Positions 16,153 through 24,975 of a stretch of 27,689 bases of DNA are shown here, piece after piece. This stretch comes from Flavobacterium sp. (lineage in GTDB: Bacteria > Bacteroidota > Bacteroidia > Flavobacteriales > Flavobacteriaceae). Each line of letters begins with the position of its first letter. Within the stretch, counting starts at the first letter, position 1. The stretch lies in assembly GCA_017984035.1 (NCBI GenBank), contig JAGOAF010000015.1, forward strand, positions 1 through 27,689, in the 5' to 3' direction. Under the pieces are notes generated by a model. It searched no databases and was not told the origin of the DNA. It saw nothing but the letters and a program-made list of their open reading frames with translations. Both the position numbers and the translations under genes were made by a program.

Positions 16153-17833
16153 GCATCATTTTTTTCAAGAATGGAGTTAAGGCAAATAAAATTACTGAAG
16201 CAATTCCTGTTAATACCACAAATACCATAAAGAATTCGAACAAATTGTGAATTTCAAAACCAGCAAAAATTGGATTATGGTCACTAATTTGATTATCTGC
16301 CAACAATTTCAATTGCTCAGCAGAGGGTGTGATTTTTTTATCTAAAATAGGTTGCAAATCAATTCCTAATGCTTTTGCTTTATCAAATTTATCTCCGGTT
16401 GCTGGCAAAATTGAACCTAAAGTTCCTCCCAAAGCATATCCTGATGCATTTGATAAAAAGAAAACACCATATAACAAAGAAGCAAAACGTTTTGGAGATA
16501 ATTTGCCTACTAATGACAAACCAATTGGCGACAAGCACAATTCAGCACATGTATTTAAGAAATACAATAAAATCAACCATTTCACTGCTAATAAACCAGA
16601 CGTTCCTAGTCCTTTCACTTGATTAGCGATCATGAAGAAACTCACTGTGATTAAAAACAATCCTAAAGCCAATTTGAATGGTGAGATTGGTTCTTTTTCT
16701 TTAGCTCTTAATCTGTCCCATAACATACTAAATGGCACGGCTAGAATAACAACGAAAAGTCCGTTGAAAATTTGAACCATTGAAGCTGGCATTTGCCAAC
16801 CAAACATAAACGTTCTGTCAGTTTGATTATCAGCAATAAAAGTTAACGATGATCCCGCTTGTTCAAAGGCAGCCCAAAAGAAAATGATAAAGAACGATAC
16901 GATGTAAATCACAAGAATTCGGTCTCTTTCAATTTTTGTTAATGAGCTATCCGATAAAATTAATCCTGCTAGAGTAATTCCACTGGCATAAATAATTGGA
17001 TAAATAATAGTTTTAACCACGTTATCTCCATCTACAGAGAAATGGAATAACAAAAACAATCCTACAAAACAAGCTACAGCAACCGCTAATGCAGTTGGCG
17101 TAAAAACTGCTTTTTGAGCTTCTCCTTCTTCATAATCTGATGATTCATTTTTAGAAGGCAATCCGCCTAATGGTTTTCCATCTGGAGAAACCACATATTT
17201 ATTTTTCAAAAAGTAGAACAAAATAGTCCCTAATAACATCGCGATTGAAGCCGCAAGAAATCCCCATTTAAAAGCATGAATATCCCTTATTCCTCCTGCG
17301 TCTTTTACATCTCCTAAAAGAGGACAAATGGACTGACCTAAGAAAGCCCCAATATTAATCCCCATATAGAAAATGGTAAAAGCCGTATCCAATTTGTTTT
17401 TTTCTTGTTTTGGATACAAACTTCCAACCATACTTGAAATATTAGGTTTGAAAAATCCATTACCAAAAATAATGGCTCCCAAACCACTGTACATGATCGT
17501 TGTAGCTAAAGATAAATTTTCACCAAATACACTGGCGCTAGTAAACAACAACAACTGCCCAACAGCCATAATCAATCCACCTAACATAATACAGTTTCTA
17601 TTGCCTAAGAAACGATCGGCAATAAAACCTCCTAACATTGGTGTTAAATAACAAAGTCCTAAGAAACCTCCATAAATTAAGGACGCATCTTCCTCTTTCA
17701 TCACTAAAGAATTCACAAGGAACAGTACTAATAAAGTTCGCATTCCATAGAAATTGAATCGTTCCCACATTTCTGTTCCAAACAATACCCAAAGCCCTTT
17801 TGGATGTGCTGTATTCGATTGAGTTGCTGTCAT
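16139..17833 (-). CDS. POT-family proton/oligopeptide symporter, first copy
   Basis: A 564-residue POT/PTR-family peptide importer. The ExxERF motif is E21-M-W-E24-R25-F26, followed by NFYGMRT. The PTR2 motifs GFFKPNISSMVGSLYPKQE and YMGINIGAFLGQSICPLLG are intact, as is TCAELCLSPIGLSLVGKLSPKRFAS in the second half. Compared with its 495-residue neighbour it has a longer central cytoplasmic linker (about residues 215-245, acidic, with NESSDYEEGEAQK) and an extra soluble loop near residues 490-525 before the last helix. It lies 32 bases downstream of the S9 peptidase gene. Together they suggest that dipeptides released in the periplasm by the DPP-IV-like enzyme are carried across the inner membrane by these transporters. 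Confidence 0.95.
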   Translation of the reverse strand: MTATQSNTAHPKGLWVLFGTEMWERFNFYGMRTLLVLFLVNSLVMKEEDASLIYGGFLGLCYLTPMLGGFIADRFLGNRNCIMLGGLIMAVGQLLLFTSASVFGENLSLATTIMYSGLGAIIFGNGFFKPNISSMVGSLYPKQEKNKLDTAFTIFYMGINIGAFLGQSICPLLGDVKDAGGIRDIHAFKWGFLAASIAMLLGTILFYFLKNKYVVSPDGKPLGGLPSKNESSDYEEGEAQKAVFTPTALAVAVACFVGLFLLFHFSVDGDNVVKTIIYPIIYASGITLAGLILSDSSLTKIERDRILVIYIVSFFIIFFWAAFEQAGSSLTFIADNQTDRTFMFGWQMPASMVQIFNGLFVVILAVPFSMLWDRLRAKEKEPISPFKLALGLFLITVSFFMIANQVKGLGTSGLLAVKWLILLYFLNTCAELCLSPIGLSLVGKLSPKRFASLLYGVFFLSNASGYALGGTLGSILPATGDKFDKAKALGIDLQPILDKKITPSAEQLKLLADNQISDHNPIFAGFEIHNLFEFFMVFVVLTGIASVILFALTPFLKKMMHGIR

Positions 17834-17865
17834 AATTCTATTTTTTGATTTGTATTAGTTAGTTT

Positions 17866-20037
17866 TTATAAATTTTCTTTGATGAAATTAGTCATTTTGT
17901 TAAACAACTGAATTCTTGTTTTTCCACCATAAATTCCGTGATTTTTGTCAGGATATATTTGAGAATCAAATTGTTTGTTAGCTTGTATTAATGCTTCTAT
18001 CATTTGCATTGAATTTTGAACATGAACATTGTCGTCGCCTGAACCGTGAATCAATAAATAGTTCCCTTTTAATTTATTCACGTGGTTGATTGGAGAATTT
18101 TCATCATAACCACTTGCGTTTTCCTGAGGTGTTTGCATATAACGCTCGGTATAAATACTATCATAAAAACGCCAGTTTGTTACTGGAGCAACTGCAATAG
18201 CCATTTTAAACACATCGGCTCCTTTCAAAAGGCAATTAGATGCCATGAAACCTCCATAACTCCAACCCCAAATTCCAATTCTATTTTTATCTACATATGG
18301 ATAATTTCCAATCACTATAGCAGCATCGATTTGATCTTCAACTTCGTATTTACCCAATTCTTTTTGGGTTACTTTTTTGAAAGCAGCTCCTTTAAAACCT
18401 GTTCCACGTCCATCAACACAAGCCACAATATACCCTTGTTGTGCTAACATTTGGAACCAATAATCATCATTTGAATTCCAATCGTTATTCACTTGCTGTG
18501 AACCTGGCCCTGAATATTGGTACATAAAAACTGGGTACTTTTTAGTTGGGTCAAAATCTTTTGGTTTTAAAATCCAAGCATTCAATTCGTTCCCTTTTGC
18601 TGTCTTTAATACAAAGAATTCTTTCGCTGATAAATTATACCCCTTTAATTTGGAAGCCAATGCTTCATTGCTTTCAATCACTTGCACCTGAGCTCCTTTT
18701 TTAGCTTCATTCAAAGTATAGGTAGTTGGATGAGTTGCACTTGAGAACGTATTGATAAAATACTGGAAATTCGGACTAAAAGTTGCCGCGTTTGTACCTA
18801 TAGATTTGGACAAACGAACTTTGTTTTTACCATTTAAATTAATACTGTAAACATCTCTATTAATAGAACCATTCTCTACTGATTGGTAGAAAACAGTATT
18901 TGTTTTTTCGTCAAAACCATAATAATTGGTTACTTCCCAATTGCCTTTAGTTACCTGGTTTTTCAATTTTCCTGTTTTGTCATATAAATAAATATGATTA
19001 AAGCCGTCTTTTTCGCTGGTCCAAATAAAGCTATTGTCTTTTAAGAACGTCAGGTTGTCAGTTACATCGACATAGGCTTTGTCCTTTTCATTCAAAACCA
19101 CTTTGGTTGCTGCTGAATTTCCATCAACAAATAACAAATCCAAATTATCTTGGTGACGGTTCAACACCTGAGCCGATAGTACATTGGCTTCATTCGTCCA
19201 TTGCATTCTTGCTATATAAAAATCAGCATACTGAGATAGGTTTACTTTCTGAGTCCCTTTGGAAGCAATATCGTAAATGTGTAATGAAACTTCTGAATTT
19301 TTCTCCCCCGCTTTTGGATATTTAAACGTTTCCACTGTTGGATACAAATCCTTTTTGAAAATAGACATCGAGAATTCAGGAACCTGGCTTTCGTCAAAAC
19401 GAATGTAGGCTACTTTTTTACTGTCTTTACTCCAATCAAAAGCGCGTACAAAAGCAAATTCTTCTTCATACACCCAGTCGGTGATTCCGTTAATTATACT
19501 GTTCTTTTTCCCATCGGAAGTAATGGCTGTAATTTGTTTGCTAGCGATATCGTATACGAACAGATTATTATCTCTTGCAAAGGCAATCTTTTTACCATCT
19601 GGCGAAAAAGTAGGCTCTTGAACTTGGAATTCGAATACTTTGGATACTTTTTTGATTGTTGTATCATACAAATAATAATCCGCTGTGAACGAGTGACGGA
19701 AAATTTGATTGGTATTATTTGCAATCAAAATCAATTTTTCATCTGGCGAAAAAGTATAACTATCAATTCCATCAGCTAATACTGTATAATTTTTTGTATC
19801 GATTAGGGTAGACTCTTTTTTCAAAGTGGCAAAATCAAACAAGTCAATTTGCATAGATCTTGAAGCAGCATCGTAATTCAAAACGGTATATTGATTGCTA
19901 TTTTTCATGGACTGTAATTCGTCCATGCCTTTGGTTCTAAAAGCCCCTGAATAAATGTCTTCAACGGTAATTTTTTGTTGCCCAAAAACGGTAAGTGTGA
20001 ACACAAAAAATAGGATACAAGATAAATTTGATTTCAT
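17866..20037 (-). CDS. Secreted S9 peptidase, dipeptidyl-peptidase IV type
   Basis: This 723-residue prolyl-oligopeptidase-family enzyme should release N-terminal dipeptides, preferentially after proline. A signal peptide (MKSNLSCILFFVFTLTVFGQ) sends it to the periplasm. The N-terminal half is the DPP-IV beta-propeller, with FSPDEKLILIANN and FSPDGKKIAFARDNNL blades and the DWVYEEEF motif whose Glu pair binds the substrate N-terminus. The alpha/beta-hydrolase domain carries the full triad: S593 in GWSYGGF, D668 in HGSGDDNVH and H700 in KNHGIYG, with spacing close to that of human DPP4. It heads a minus-strand cluster with two POT symporters and a thioredoxin-like gene. No exact -7 box was found in the 176-base divergent region; CAATTTTA at 20063-20070 is one mismatch away on the minus strand. 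Confidence 0.96.
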   Translation of the reverse strand: MKSNLSCILFFVFTLTVFGQQKITVEDIYSGAFRTKGMDELQSMKNSNQYTVLNYDAASRSMQIDLFDFATLKKESTLIDTKNYTVLADGIDSYTFSPDEKLILIANNTNQIFRHSFTADYYLYDTTIKKVSKVFEFQVQEPTFSPDGKKIAFARDNNLFVYDIASKQITAITSDGKKNSIINGITDWVYEEEFAFVRAFDWSKDSKKVAYIRFDESQVPEFSMSIFKKDLYPTVETFKYPKAGEKNSEVSLHIYDIASKGTQKVNLSQYADFYIARMQWTNEANVLSAQVLNRHQDNLDLLFVDGNSAATKVVLNEKDKAYVDVTDNLTFLKDNSFIWTSEKDGFNHIYLYDKTGKLKNQVTKGNWEVTNYYGFDEKTNTVFYQSVENGSINRDVYSINLNGKNKVRLSKSIGTNAATFSPNFQYFINTFSSATHPTTYTLNEAKKGAQVQVIESNEALASKLKGYNLSAKEFFVLKTAKGNELNAWILKPKDFDPTKKYPVFMYQYSGPGSQQVNNDWNSNDDYWFQMLAQQGYIVACVDGRGTGFKGAAFKKVTQKELGKYEVEDQIDAAIVIGNYPYVDKNRIGIWGWSYGGFMASNCLLKGADVFKMAIAVAPVTNWRFYDSIYTERYMQTPQENASGYDENSPINHVNKLKGNYLLIHGSGDDNVHVQNSMQMIEALIQANKQFDSQIYPDKNHGIYGGKTRIQLFNKMTNFIKENL

Positions 20038-20178
20038 AAAAATATTGGTTTTTAATAGACCCCAATTTTAGTGAAAATTTTACAATTATTTCACATTTGG
20101 GCTGTTAAATGTTAGCATATACACCTACGCCTATTATATTTGAAGTAATTGCGCCTAGAATGAAAAGAGGGAAAAGTG

Positions 20179-20186
20179 TATCTTTG
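20179..20186 (+). promoter_or_regulatory. Putative -7 promoter element of the HMG-CoA reductase operon
   Basis: TATCTTTG is an exact TAnnTTTG match ending 27 bases before the ATG at 20214. It lies downstream of the more upstream in-frame ATGs at 20109 and 20162, which therefore would not be on the transcript. No good -33 TTTG is present at 19 bases. Confidence 0.55.
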
Positions 20187-20213
20187 TATCCAAATTATTT
20201 TAATCTATTGAGA

Positions 20214-21530
20214 ATGAACCAAGCCGTAAGTGGATTTTCAAAATTATCCAAAGAAGAAAAAATAGCCTGGATTGCCCAAACTTATTTTTCAACTCCTGAA
20301 AATGCGATACAATTATTGAAAAACTATTGGAATTCAGATGAAAAAATCCAAAAACTACACGACGAATTCATTGAAAATACGATTTCAAATTTTTACATCC
20401 CATTGGGCGTAGCGCCCAATTTCCTCATCAACGGAAAATACAAAACCATTCCGATGGCCATTGAAGAAAGCTCGGTAGTGGCGGCAGCTTCCAAAGCGGC
20501 AAAATTCTGGTCTACAAGAGGGGGATTTACAACCCGTGTAATTAACACTGAAAAAATAGGTCAAGTCCATTTCCTTTTTCAAGGAGAAGCCAAAAAATTA
20601 ACTGCTTTCTTTTCAAAAATCAAAGCCGATTTATTTGCAGAAACGGAAAGCATTACCAAAAATATGCAAGCTCGTGGCGGCGGAATCCTGGATATTGTTT
20701 TAAAAGACAAAAGCGATTTGATTCCAAATTACTTTCAACTCCATGTAAGTTTTGAAACCAAGGATAGTATGGGTGCCAATTTCATTAATTCGTGTTTGGA
20801 ACAATTTGCCAAAACATTGAAAGAAAAAGCAAGCCAATACGAATTGTTTACTGATGACGAAAAAGACATACAAATTGTTATGAGCATATTGTCAAATTAT
20901 GTGCCCAACTGTATTGTGCGTGCAGAAGTTTCGTGTCCAATTGCCGACTTGGAGGAAAAGCACATCCCTAATCCGCAAGAGTTTGCTGAGAAATTTGTGC
21001 AGGCTGTTCGCATAGCCGAAGTAGAACCTTTCCGTGCGGTAACGCATAATAAAGGTATTATGAATGGTGTTGATGCGGTAGTTTTGGCTACTGGAAATGA
21101 TTTTAGAGCTGTAGAAGCCGGGATCCATGCTTATGCTTCTCGCAACGGACAGTATTCTAGTTTATCTCATGCCAAAATTGAGAATGGTATTTTTAGTTTT
21201 TGGATGGAAATTCCATTGGCTTTAGGAACTGTTGGAGGCTTAACCTCATTACATCCTTTGGTGAAATTAGCTTTGGAAATGCTCGAAAAACCTTCTGCAA
21301 AAGAGTTGATGCAAATTGTAGCTGTAGCGGGTCTAGCGCAAAACTTTGCTGCTTTGCGTTCCCTAACCACAACAGGAATCCAAGATGGTCATATGAAAAT
21401 GCACTTGAATAATATTTTGAACCAATTTGACGCATCAGAAGACGAACGTGTTGCTGTTCGAAAATACTTTAAACACCAAACTGTTTCACACAGTGCGGTG
21501 GTGGACTTGATGAAACAATTAAGAAATTAA
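20214..21530 (+). CDS. mvaA: Class II hydroxymethylglutaryl-CoA reductase
   Basis: The enzyme interconverts HMG-CoA and mevalonate with two NAD(P)H. The class II (Pseudomonas mevalonii type) sequence has IENTISNFYIPLGVA with catalytic E54, EESSVVAAASKAAKFW, HNKGIMNGVDAVVLATGND with K280 and D296, LGTVGGLTSLHP, and DGHMKMH with H393; spacing agrees with the P. mevalonii residues E83, K267, D283 and H381. I choose ATG 20214 (438 residues) because it matches the family N-terminus and because an upstream frame from 20109 runs across a probable promoter. The class is often named degradative, but linkage to a GHMP kinase five bases downstream argues for isoprenoid biosynthesis here. The first gene of a two-gene operon, divergent from the S9 peptidase. 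Confidence 0.95.
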   Translation: MNQAVSGFSKLSKEEKIAWIAQTYFSTPENAIQLLKNYWNSDEKIQKLHDEFIENTISNFYIPLGVAPNFLINGKYKTIPMAIEESSVVAAASKAAKFWSTRGGFTTRVINTEKIGQVHFLFQGEAKKLTAFFSKIKADLFAETESITKNMQARGGGILDIVLKDKSDLIPNYFQLHVSFETKDSMGANFINSCLEQFAKTLKEKASQYELFTDDEKDIQIVMSILSNYVPNCIVRAEVSCPIADLEEKHIPNPQEFAEKFVQAVRIAEVEPFRAVTHNKGIMNGVDAVVLATGNDFRAVEAGIHAYASRNGQYSSLSHAKIENGIFSFWMEIPLALGTVGGLTSLHPLVKLALEMLEKPSAKELMQIVAVAGLAQNFAALRSLTTTGIQDGHMKMHLNNILNQFDASEDERVAVRKYFKHQTVSHSAVVDLMKQLRN

Positions 21531-21535
21531 TTAGA

Positions 21536-22447
21536 ATGCAACAGACCTTTTACAGTAACGGAAAATTATTAATCACAGGGGAATACCTTATTTTGGACGG
21601 TGCCATAGGATTAGCATTACCTACCAAAATGGGACAAAATCTCATTGTGGAAGACACGAATACGAATACTATTCATTGGAAAAGTTACGATGCCGATGGA
21701 AGTATTTGGTTTGAAGATATTCTTTCGTTTGAAGAAATACAAGATAATAACATTACTGCCGAATCAGTAAAAGCAACACTTATCCGGATTTTAAAAGTGG
21801 CTAATACTATGAATTCCAATGTATTTGCTAATTCTGGAGGGCTGGCCGTAACCACACAATTGAGTTTTCCAAGAAATTGGGGTTTAGGTTCCTCATCCAC
21901 CTTAATTAATAATATTGCGCAATGGTTTCAAATAGACGCTTTTGAATTACTACATCAAAGTTTTGGCGGTAGCGGCTATGATATTGCCTGCGCACAAAAC
22001 AACACCCCTATTTGCTATTCAATTGTAAATGGAAAAGCTAAGGTGGAACAAGTAGTATTTGAGCCTGATTTTGCTAAAAACCTTTATTTTGTGTATTTGA
22101 ACCAAAAACGCAATAGTAAATCGGCCATAGCTGAATATCATTCCAATAAAACTACTCAATTGTCAGCATACATTGGGGCAATCAATACACTAACAAACGA
22201 TTGTATCCAAGCTAAAGATTTGGAATCCTTTACTCATGTAATTGCTCAACATGAAATCCTTTTAAGTACTATAGTAAAAACCGAAACCGTAAAAAACAGT
22301 TTGTTTCCCGACTTTGATGGTGCTATAAAAAGTTTAGGCGCTTGGGGAGGTGATTTTGTATTAGTCGTTTCCAAAGTTAATCCTAAATCTTATTTTGTTG
22401 GTAAAGGATACGAAACGGTGATTCCGTATAGCGAAATGATTTTGTAA
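21536..22447 (+). CDS. GYDIA-family GHMP kinase, probably mevalonate pathway
   Basis: A 303-residue member of the GHMP (galactokinase, homoserine, mevalonate, phosphomevalonate) small-molecule kinase superfamily. The ATP-binding motif is PRNWGLGSSST (residues 112-122). The subgroup hallmark GYDIA (147-151, within FGGSGYDIACA) carries the likely catalytic D149. An N-terminal KLLITGEYLIL motif and a C-terminal GAWGGDFVLV motif complete the fold. The subgroup is common in Bacteroidota and lies next to HMG-CoA reductase, so mevalonate or phosphomevalonate is the expected substrate, but I know of no certain assignment. It starts five bases after the reductase stop, so the genes are cotranscribed, and ends just before a strong terminator. 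Confidence 0.9.
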   Translation: MQQTFYSNGKLLITGEYLILDGAIGLALPTKMGQNLIVEDTNTNTIHWKSYDADGSIWFEDILSFEEIQDNNITAESVKATLIRILKVANTMNSNVFANSGGLAVTTQLSFPRNWGLGSSSTLINNIAQWFQIDAFELLHQSFGGSGYDIACAQNNTPICYSIVNGKAKVEQVVFEPDFAKNLYFVYLNQKRNSKSAIAEYHSNKTTQLSAYIGAINTLTNDCIQAKDLESFTHVIAQHEILLSTIVKTETVKNSLFPDFDGAIKSLGAWGGDFVLVVSKVNPKSYFVGKGYETVIPYSEMIL

Positions 22448-22467
22448 TTCCATTAAAAATAATCCAA

Positions 22468-22498
22468 AAAAAAGCCAAGACGATGTCTTGGCTTTTTT
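22468..22498. terminator. Bidirectional intrinsic terminator between GHMP kinase and ppiD
   Basis: Perfect 14-bp stem, AAAAAAGCCAAGAC (22468-22481) with GTCTTGGCTTTTTT (22485-22498), loop GAT. The A and T tracts at both ends suit termination of both convergent genes. Confidence 0.95.
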
Positions 22499-22517
22499 GG
22501 TATTTATGTTATACTAC

Positions 22518-24614
22518 TTAGTAGTTAAACTTACTTCTATTGTCTTCAATAGTGGCATTGGCCTTCAAGGCAGGAAGAATTCGACCTGCATCGCCAGCCG
22601 ATTGTTGTTTTAATTTTGCAACATATGCCGCGTGGTTTTTCAACGCTGGTGCTTTTACAGTACTTACATTTTTAACAACATATACACCTGTCGCTCCTTC
22701 AATTGGAGAAGATACTTTGTTAGCAGTTAAAGCAAACGCAGCACCAACTACTTTTGGCTCAGCACCAACTAAACCAAACACTGGATTTTCCATTGTGATA
22801 TTAGCTGCTTGCTCTACTTTAGAATTAGTTGCTTTAGCAATTGCTTCTATTGAAGAACCTGTCATCTTCGCTTTGATTAACTCTGCTTTTTTCTTGTTTT
22901 TAAGAATTGGTTCAACATAAGCTCTTGCTTGTGATACTGGAACTAATCCTGAGTCATCAATTGATTTTACTCTAGCTATAACGTGACCAATATTTGCCAA
23001 CTCAAAACGTTTAATTGCACCTACTTTAGAACCATCTTCAAAGGCCCACCTAACGATAGCTCTTTGGTTACCTAAAGATGCGAAATCTTCTTGCATTCCA
23101 GTTACAGTAACTGGAGCAGCAACCGTCAATTTCATTTCTTTCGCTAATTGTGCGAAATCTTTATTGGCCGCATCCATTTCAAACTGAGTTGCTTGAGTAA
23201 ATATTTTATCTGATGTAGCTTCAGAAGGTTCAATTTTTTGAGCCACTGTAGCTAAACGAACACCATCTTGTTTGTCCGTAATTCTGATAACGTGAAAACC
23301 AAATGGAGTTTCAACTAAACCTACTTTTCCAATCGCATTTCCAAATACAAAATCGTTGAAAGGTTTCACCATTTCATTTGGACCGAAATAACCCAAATCA
23401 CCACCTTGTTGTGAAGAAGCATCATCAGAGTTAGAAAACGCCAACATCATGAAACTATCTGGATTAGTAGTTACTTGTGCTAAGATCGCTTGGGCTTTTC
23501 CTAAAGCTTGTTCTTTAGTTCTTTTCTCTCTTTTGTTTGGCACTTGAGTTCCTTCATAGCTAATTAAGATATGACTTGCTTTTGCATTCACTGCAGCCCT
23601 TTTACCAAATGATTTAGAAATACAATAGTAATTCCCAAATTTATAAGGACCGTAAACAGCTCCTGGAGCTAAATTGAACAATTGATCAGCATCAGTAGCT
23701 GGCAAACTTTTCTTAGCAATAAAAGTTGAATCGTAAGGAACATCTGAATTAGAGTTTACGAAGTCAATTGCGTTTGCAGCATTCCTAAAACCGGCTACAG
23801 TATCATTTTTAGCTGTTTTTGCATTGTACACCACAGATCCAGATAACAATGCCGTAATTTTAGCTTTTACATCTGCTTCATCTTGTGCAGATGCTTTATC
23901 TTCTAAAAGAACATACTCTATCTCTCTTGATTGATCTGCTTTGTATTTCTTTTCGTTTTTCTTCATGAAATCCACAATCTCAGCATCAGTAACTTTTACT
24001 TGACTGTCTTTGATAGTAGAATATAAACCAGCAACATAAGCAAAATTAACTTTGTTTGCTTCCATTTCATATTTCAATTTACCTTCGGCTTCAGTAGTAA
24101 ATAAAGCTGCTTTAACCAAGGTACTATACATTTGAAATTTAGCATTCAATTCCGCTGATTTTTCTCTTTCTTGCAAGAACTGAGCTTGTTCAGGATTTGC
24201 TTTGAAATAATCTTTGAACTTAGCCAAATCAAATAATCCAGCAGCATTTAAAAACAATGGATTTCCTCCAATATTTTGATCTGCTTTTAATACCTCAACC
24301 AAATGCTTCTCTCCTGCTCTCAATCCTAATTTATCAAATTCAGAAGTCAATAAAGCAACTGAAACTTCTTGATCCCAAACCTGATTAGCTGCTTGGGTAG
24401 AGGTAATTCCCTGACCACTTTTTTCAACATTACTTACCTTAACTCTAAAGTCTTCAAACGAAATATCTTTGTCATTAACAGTTCCTACATCTTTTGAATC
24501 TTGTCCTATACCACCTTTACCGATCAAATCTTGAATGATAAATGCAAATAAAGCAAGTGCAATTGCACCAATTAATAATGCGGAACGTTTTCTAATTTTT
24601 GCTAAAACTGCCAT
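22518..24614 (-). CDS. ppiD: Membrane-anchored periplasmic peptidyl-prolyl isomerase, PpiD/SurA type
   Basis: A 698-residue folding factor. One N-terminal membrane helix (about residues 11-32, SALLIGAIALALFAFIIQDLIG-like) anchors it in the inner membrane with the bulk in the periplasm. A SurA_N-type chaperone region follows, then a parvulin (PPIC) domain at about 345-440 with ASHILISYEG, SNSDDASSQQGGDLGYFGPNEM-like core and ETPFGFHVIRITD. The remaining C-terminal part looks like a second, divergent PPIase/chaperone lobe. It should help outer-membrane and periplasmic proteins fold after Sec export. Length is close to E. coli PpiD (623) plus an extra C-terminal segment. The gene is monocistronic as far as can be seen, with a terminator on one side and a promoter-like region on the other. 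Confidence 0.93.
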   Translation of the reverse strand: MAVLAKIRKRSALLIGAIALALFAFIIQDLIGKGGIGQDSKDVGTVNDKDISFEDFRVKVSNVEKSGQGITSTQAANQVWDQEVSVALLTSEFDKLGLRAGEKHLVEVLKADQNIGGNPLFLNAAGLFDLAKFKDYFKANPEQAQFLQEREKSAELNAKFQMYSTLVKAALFTTEAEGKLKYEMEANKVNFAYVAGLYSTIKDSQVKVTDAEIVDFMKKNEKKYKADQSREIEYVLLEDKASAQDEADVKAKITALLSGSVVYNAKTAKNDTVAGFRNAANAIDFVNSNSDVPYDSTFIAKKSLPATDADQLFNLAPGAVYGPYKFGNYYCISKSFGKRAAVNAKASHILISYEGTQVPNKREKRTKEQALGKAQAILAQVTTNPDSFMMLAFSNSDDASSQQGGDLGYFGPNEMVKPFNDFVFGNAIGKVGLVETPFGFHVIRITDKQDGVRLATVAQKIEPSEATSDKIFTQATQFEMDAANKDFAQLAKEMKLTVAAPVTVTGMQEDFASLGNQRAIVRWAFEDGSKVGAIKRFELANIGHVIARVKSIDDSGLVPVSQARAYVEPILKNKKKAELIKAKMTGSSIEAIAKATNSKVEQAANITMENPVFGLVGAEPKVVGAAFALTANKVSSPIEGATGVYVVKNVSTVKAPALKNHAAYVAKLKQQSAGDAGRILPALKANATIEDNRSKFNY

Positions 24615-24644
24615 TTCTATTGTATTAATTTTATATTCAGTTTG

Positions 24645-24652
24645 CGAAAATA
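24645..24652 (-). promoter_or_regulatory. Possible -7 promoter element of ppiD
   Basis: On the minus strand TATTTTCG, one base off TAnnTTTG, ends 30 bases before the ppiD ATG. No -33 box is evident. A weak prediction; the rest of the 146-base gap (24615-24760) is AT-rich and shows nothing else I can identify. Confidence 0.3.
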
Positions 24653-24760
24653 CAATTATCTAATTAATAATTATACTAGTAACGTTTTATTTTGAAAGTT
24701 TTTTTGAATTTCTAAATAAAATCATCTAACCAACTCAATTTTCGCCTATACTTCTTTAAT

Positions 24761-24964
24761 TTACTCTTGGTTTCTATTGTTTTTTCGTTCCTCAAAACGT
24801 TTTGCATAACGTCTTCTAAATCCAAATAAAAAAAGGGCTACCGCTGCAAAAACCAATGTCAATTGCGAATTTTCGGCAGGATTATTCCAATTGATAATAG
24901 AATCAATTACTAAATAAATTCCTAAAATCAGGTATAAATAAGGAGTGTACTTAAGATATGTCAT
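24761..24964 (-). CDS. Small two-helix membrane protein of unknown function
   Basis: A 67-residue protein with two hydrophobic segments (about residues 8-24 and 36-49) separated by a short loop with WNNPAENSQ, and a strongly basic tail (FRRRYAKRFEERKNNRNQ). The positive-inside rule places the C-terminus in the cytoplasm. I recognise no family. It begins 11 bases after the lptC stop on the same strand and so is probably the last gene of the coaX-barrel-lptC transcription unit. Codon composition and spacing suggest it is a real gene and not a chance frame. Confidence 0.7.
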   Translation of the reverse strand: MTYLKYTPYLYLILGIYLVIDSIINWNNPAENSQLTLVFAAVALFLFGFRRRYAKRFEERKNNRNQE

Positions 24965-24975
24965 AATACTATGTT

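Noticed and set aside
24615..24760. A possible terminator for the coaX-lptC unit in the AT-rich gap
   Set aside because: Only short A/T self-complementary runs were seen, no GC-containing stem followed by T residues on the minus strand.
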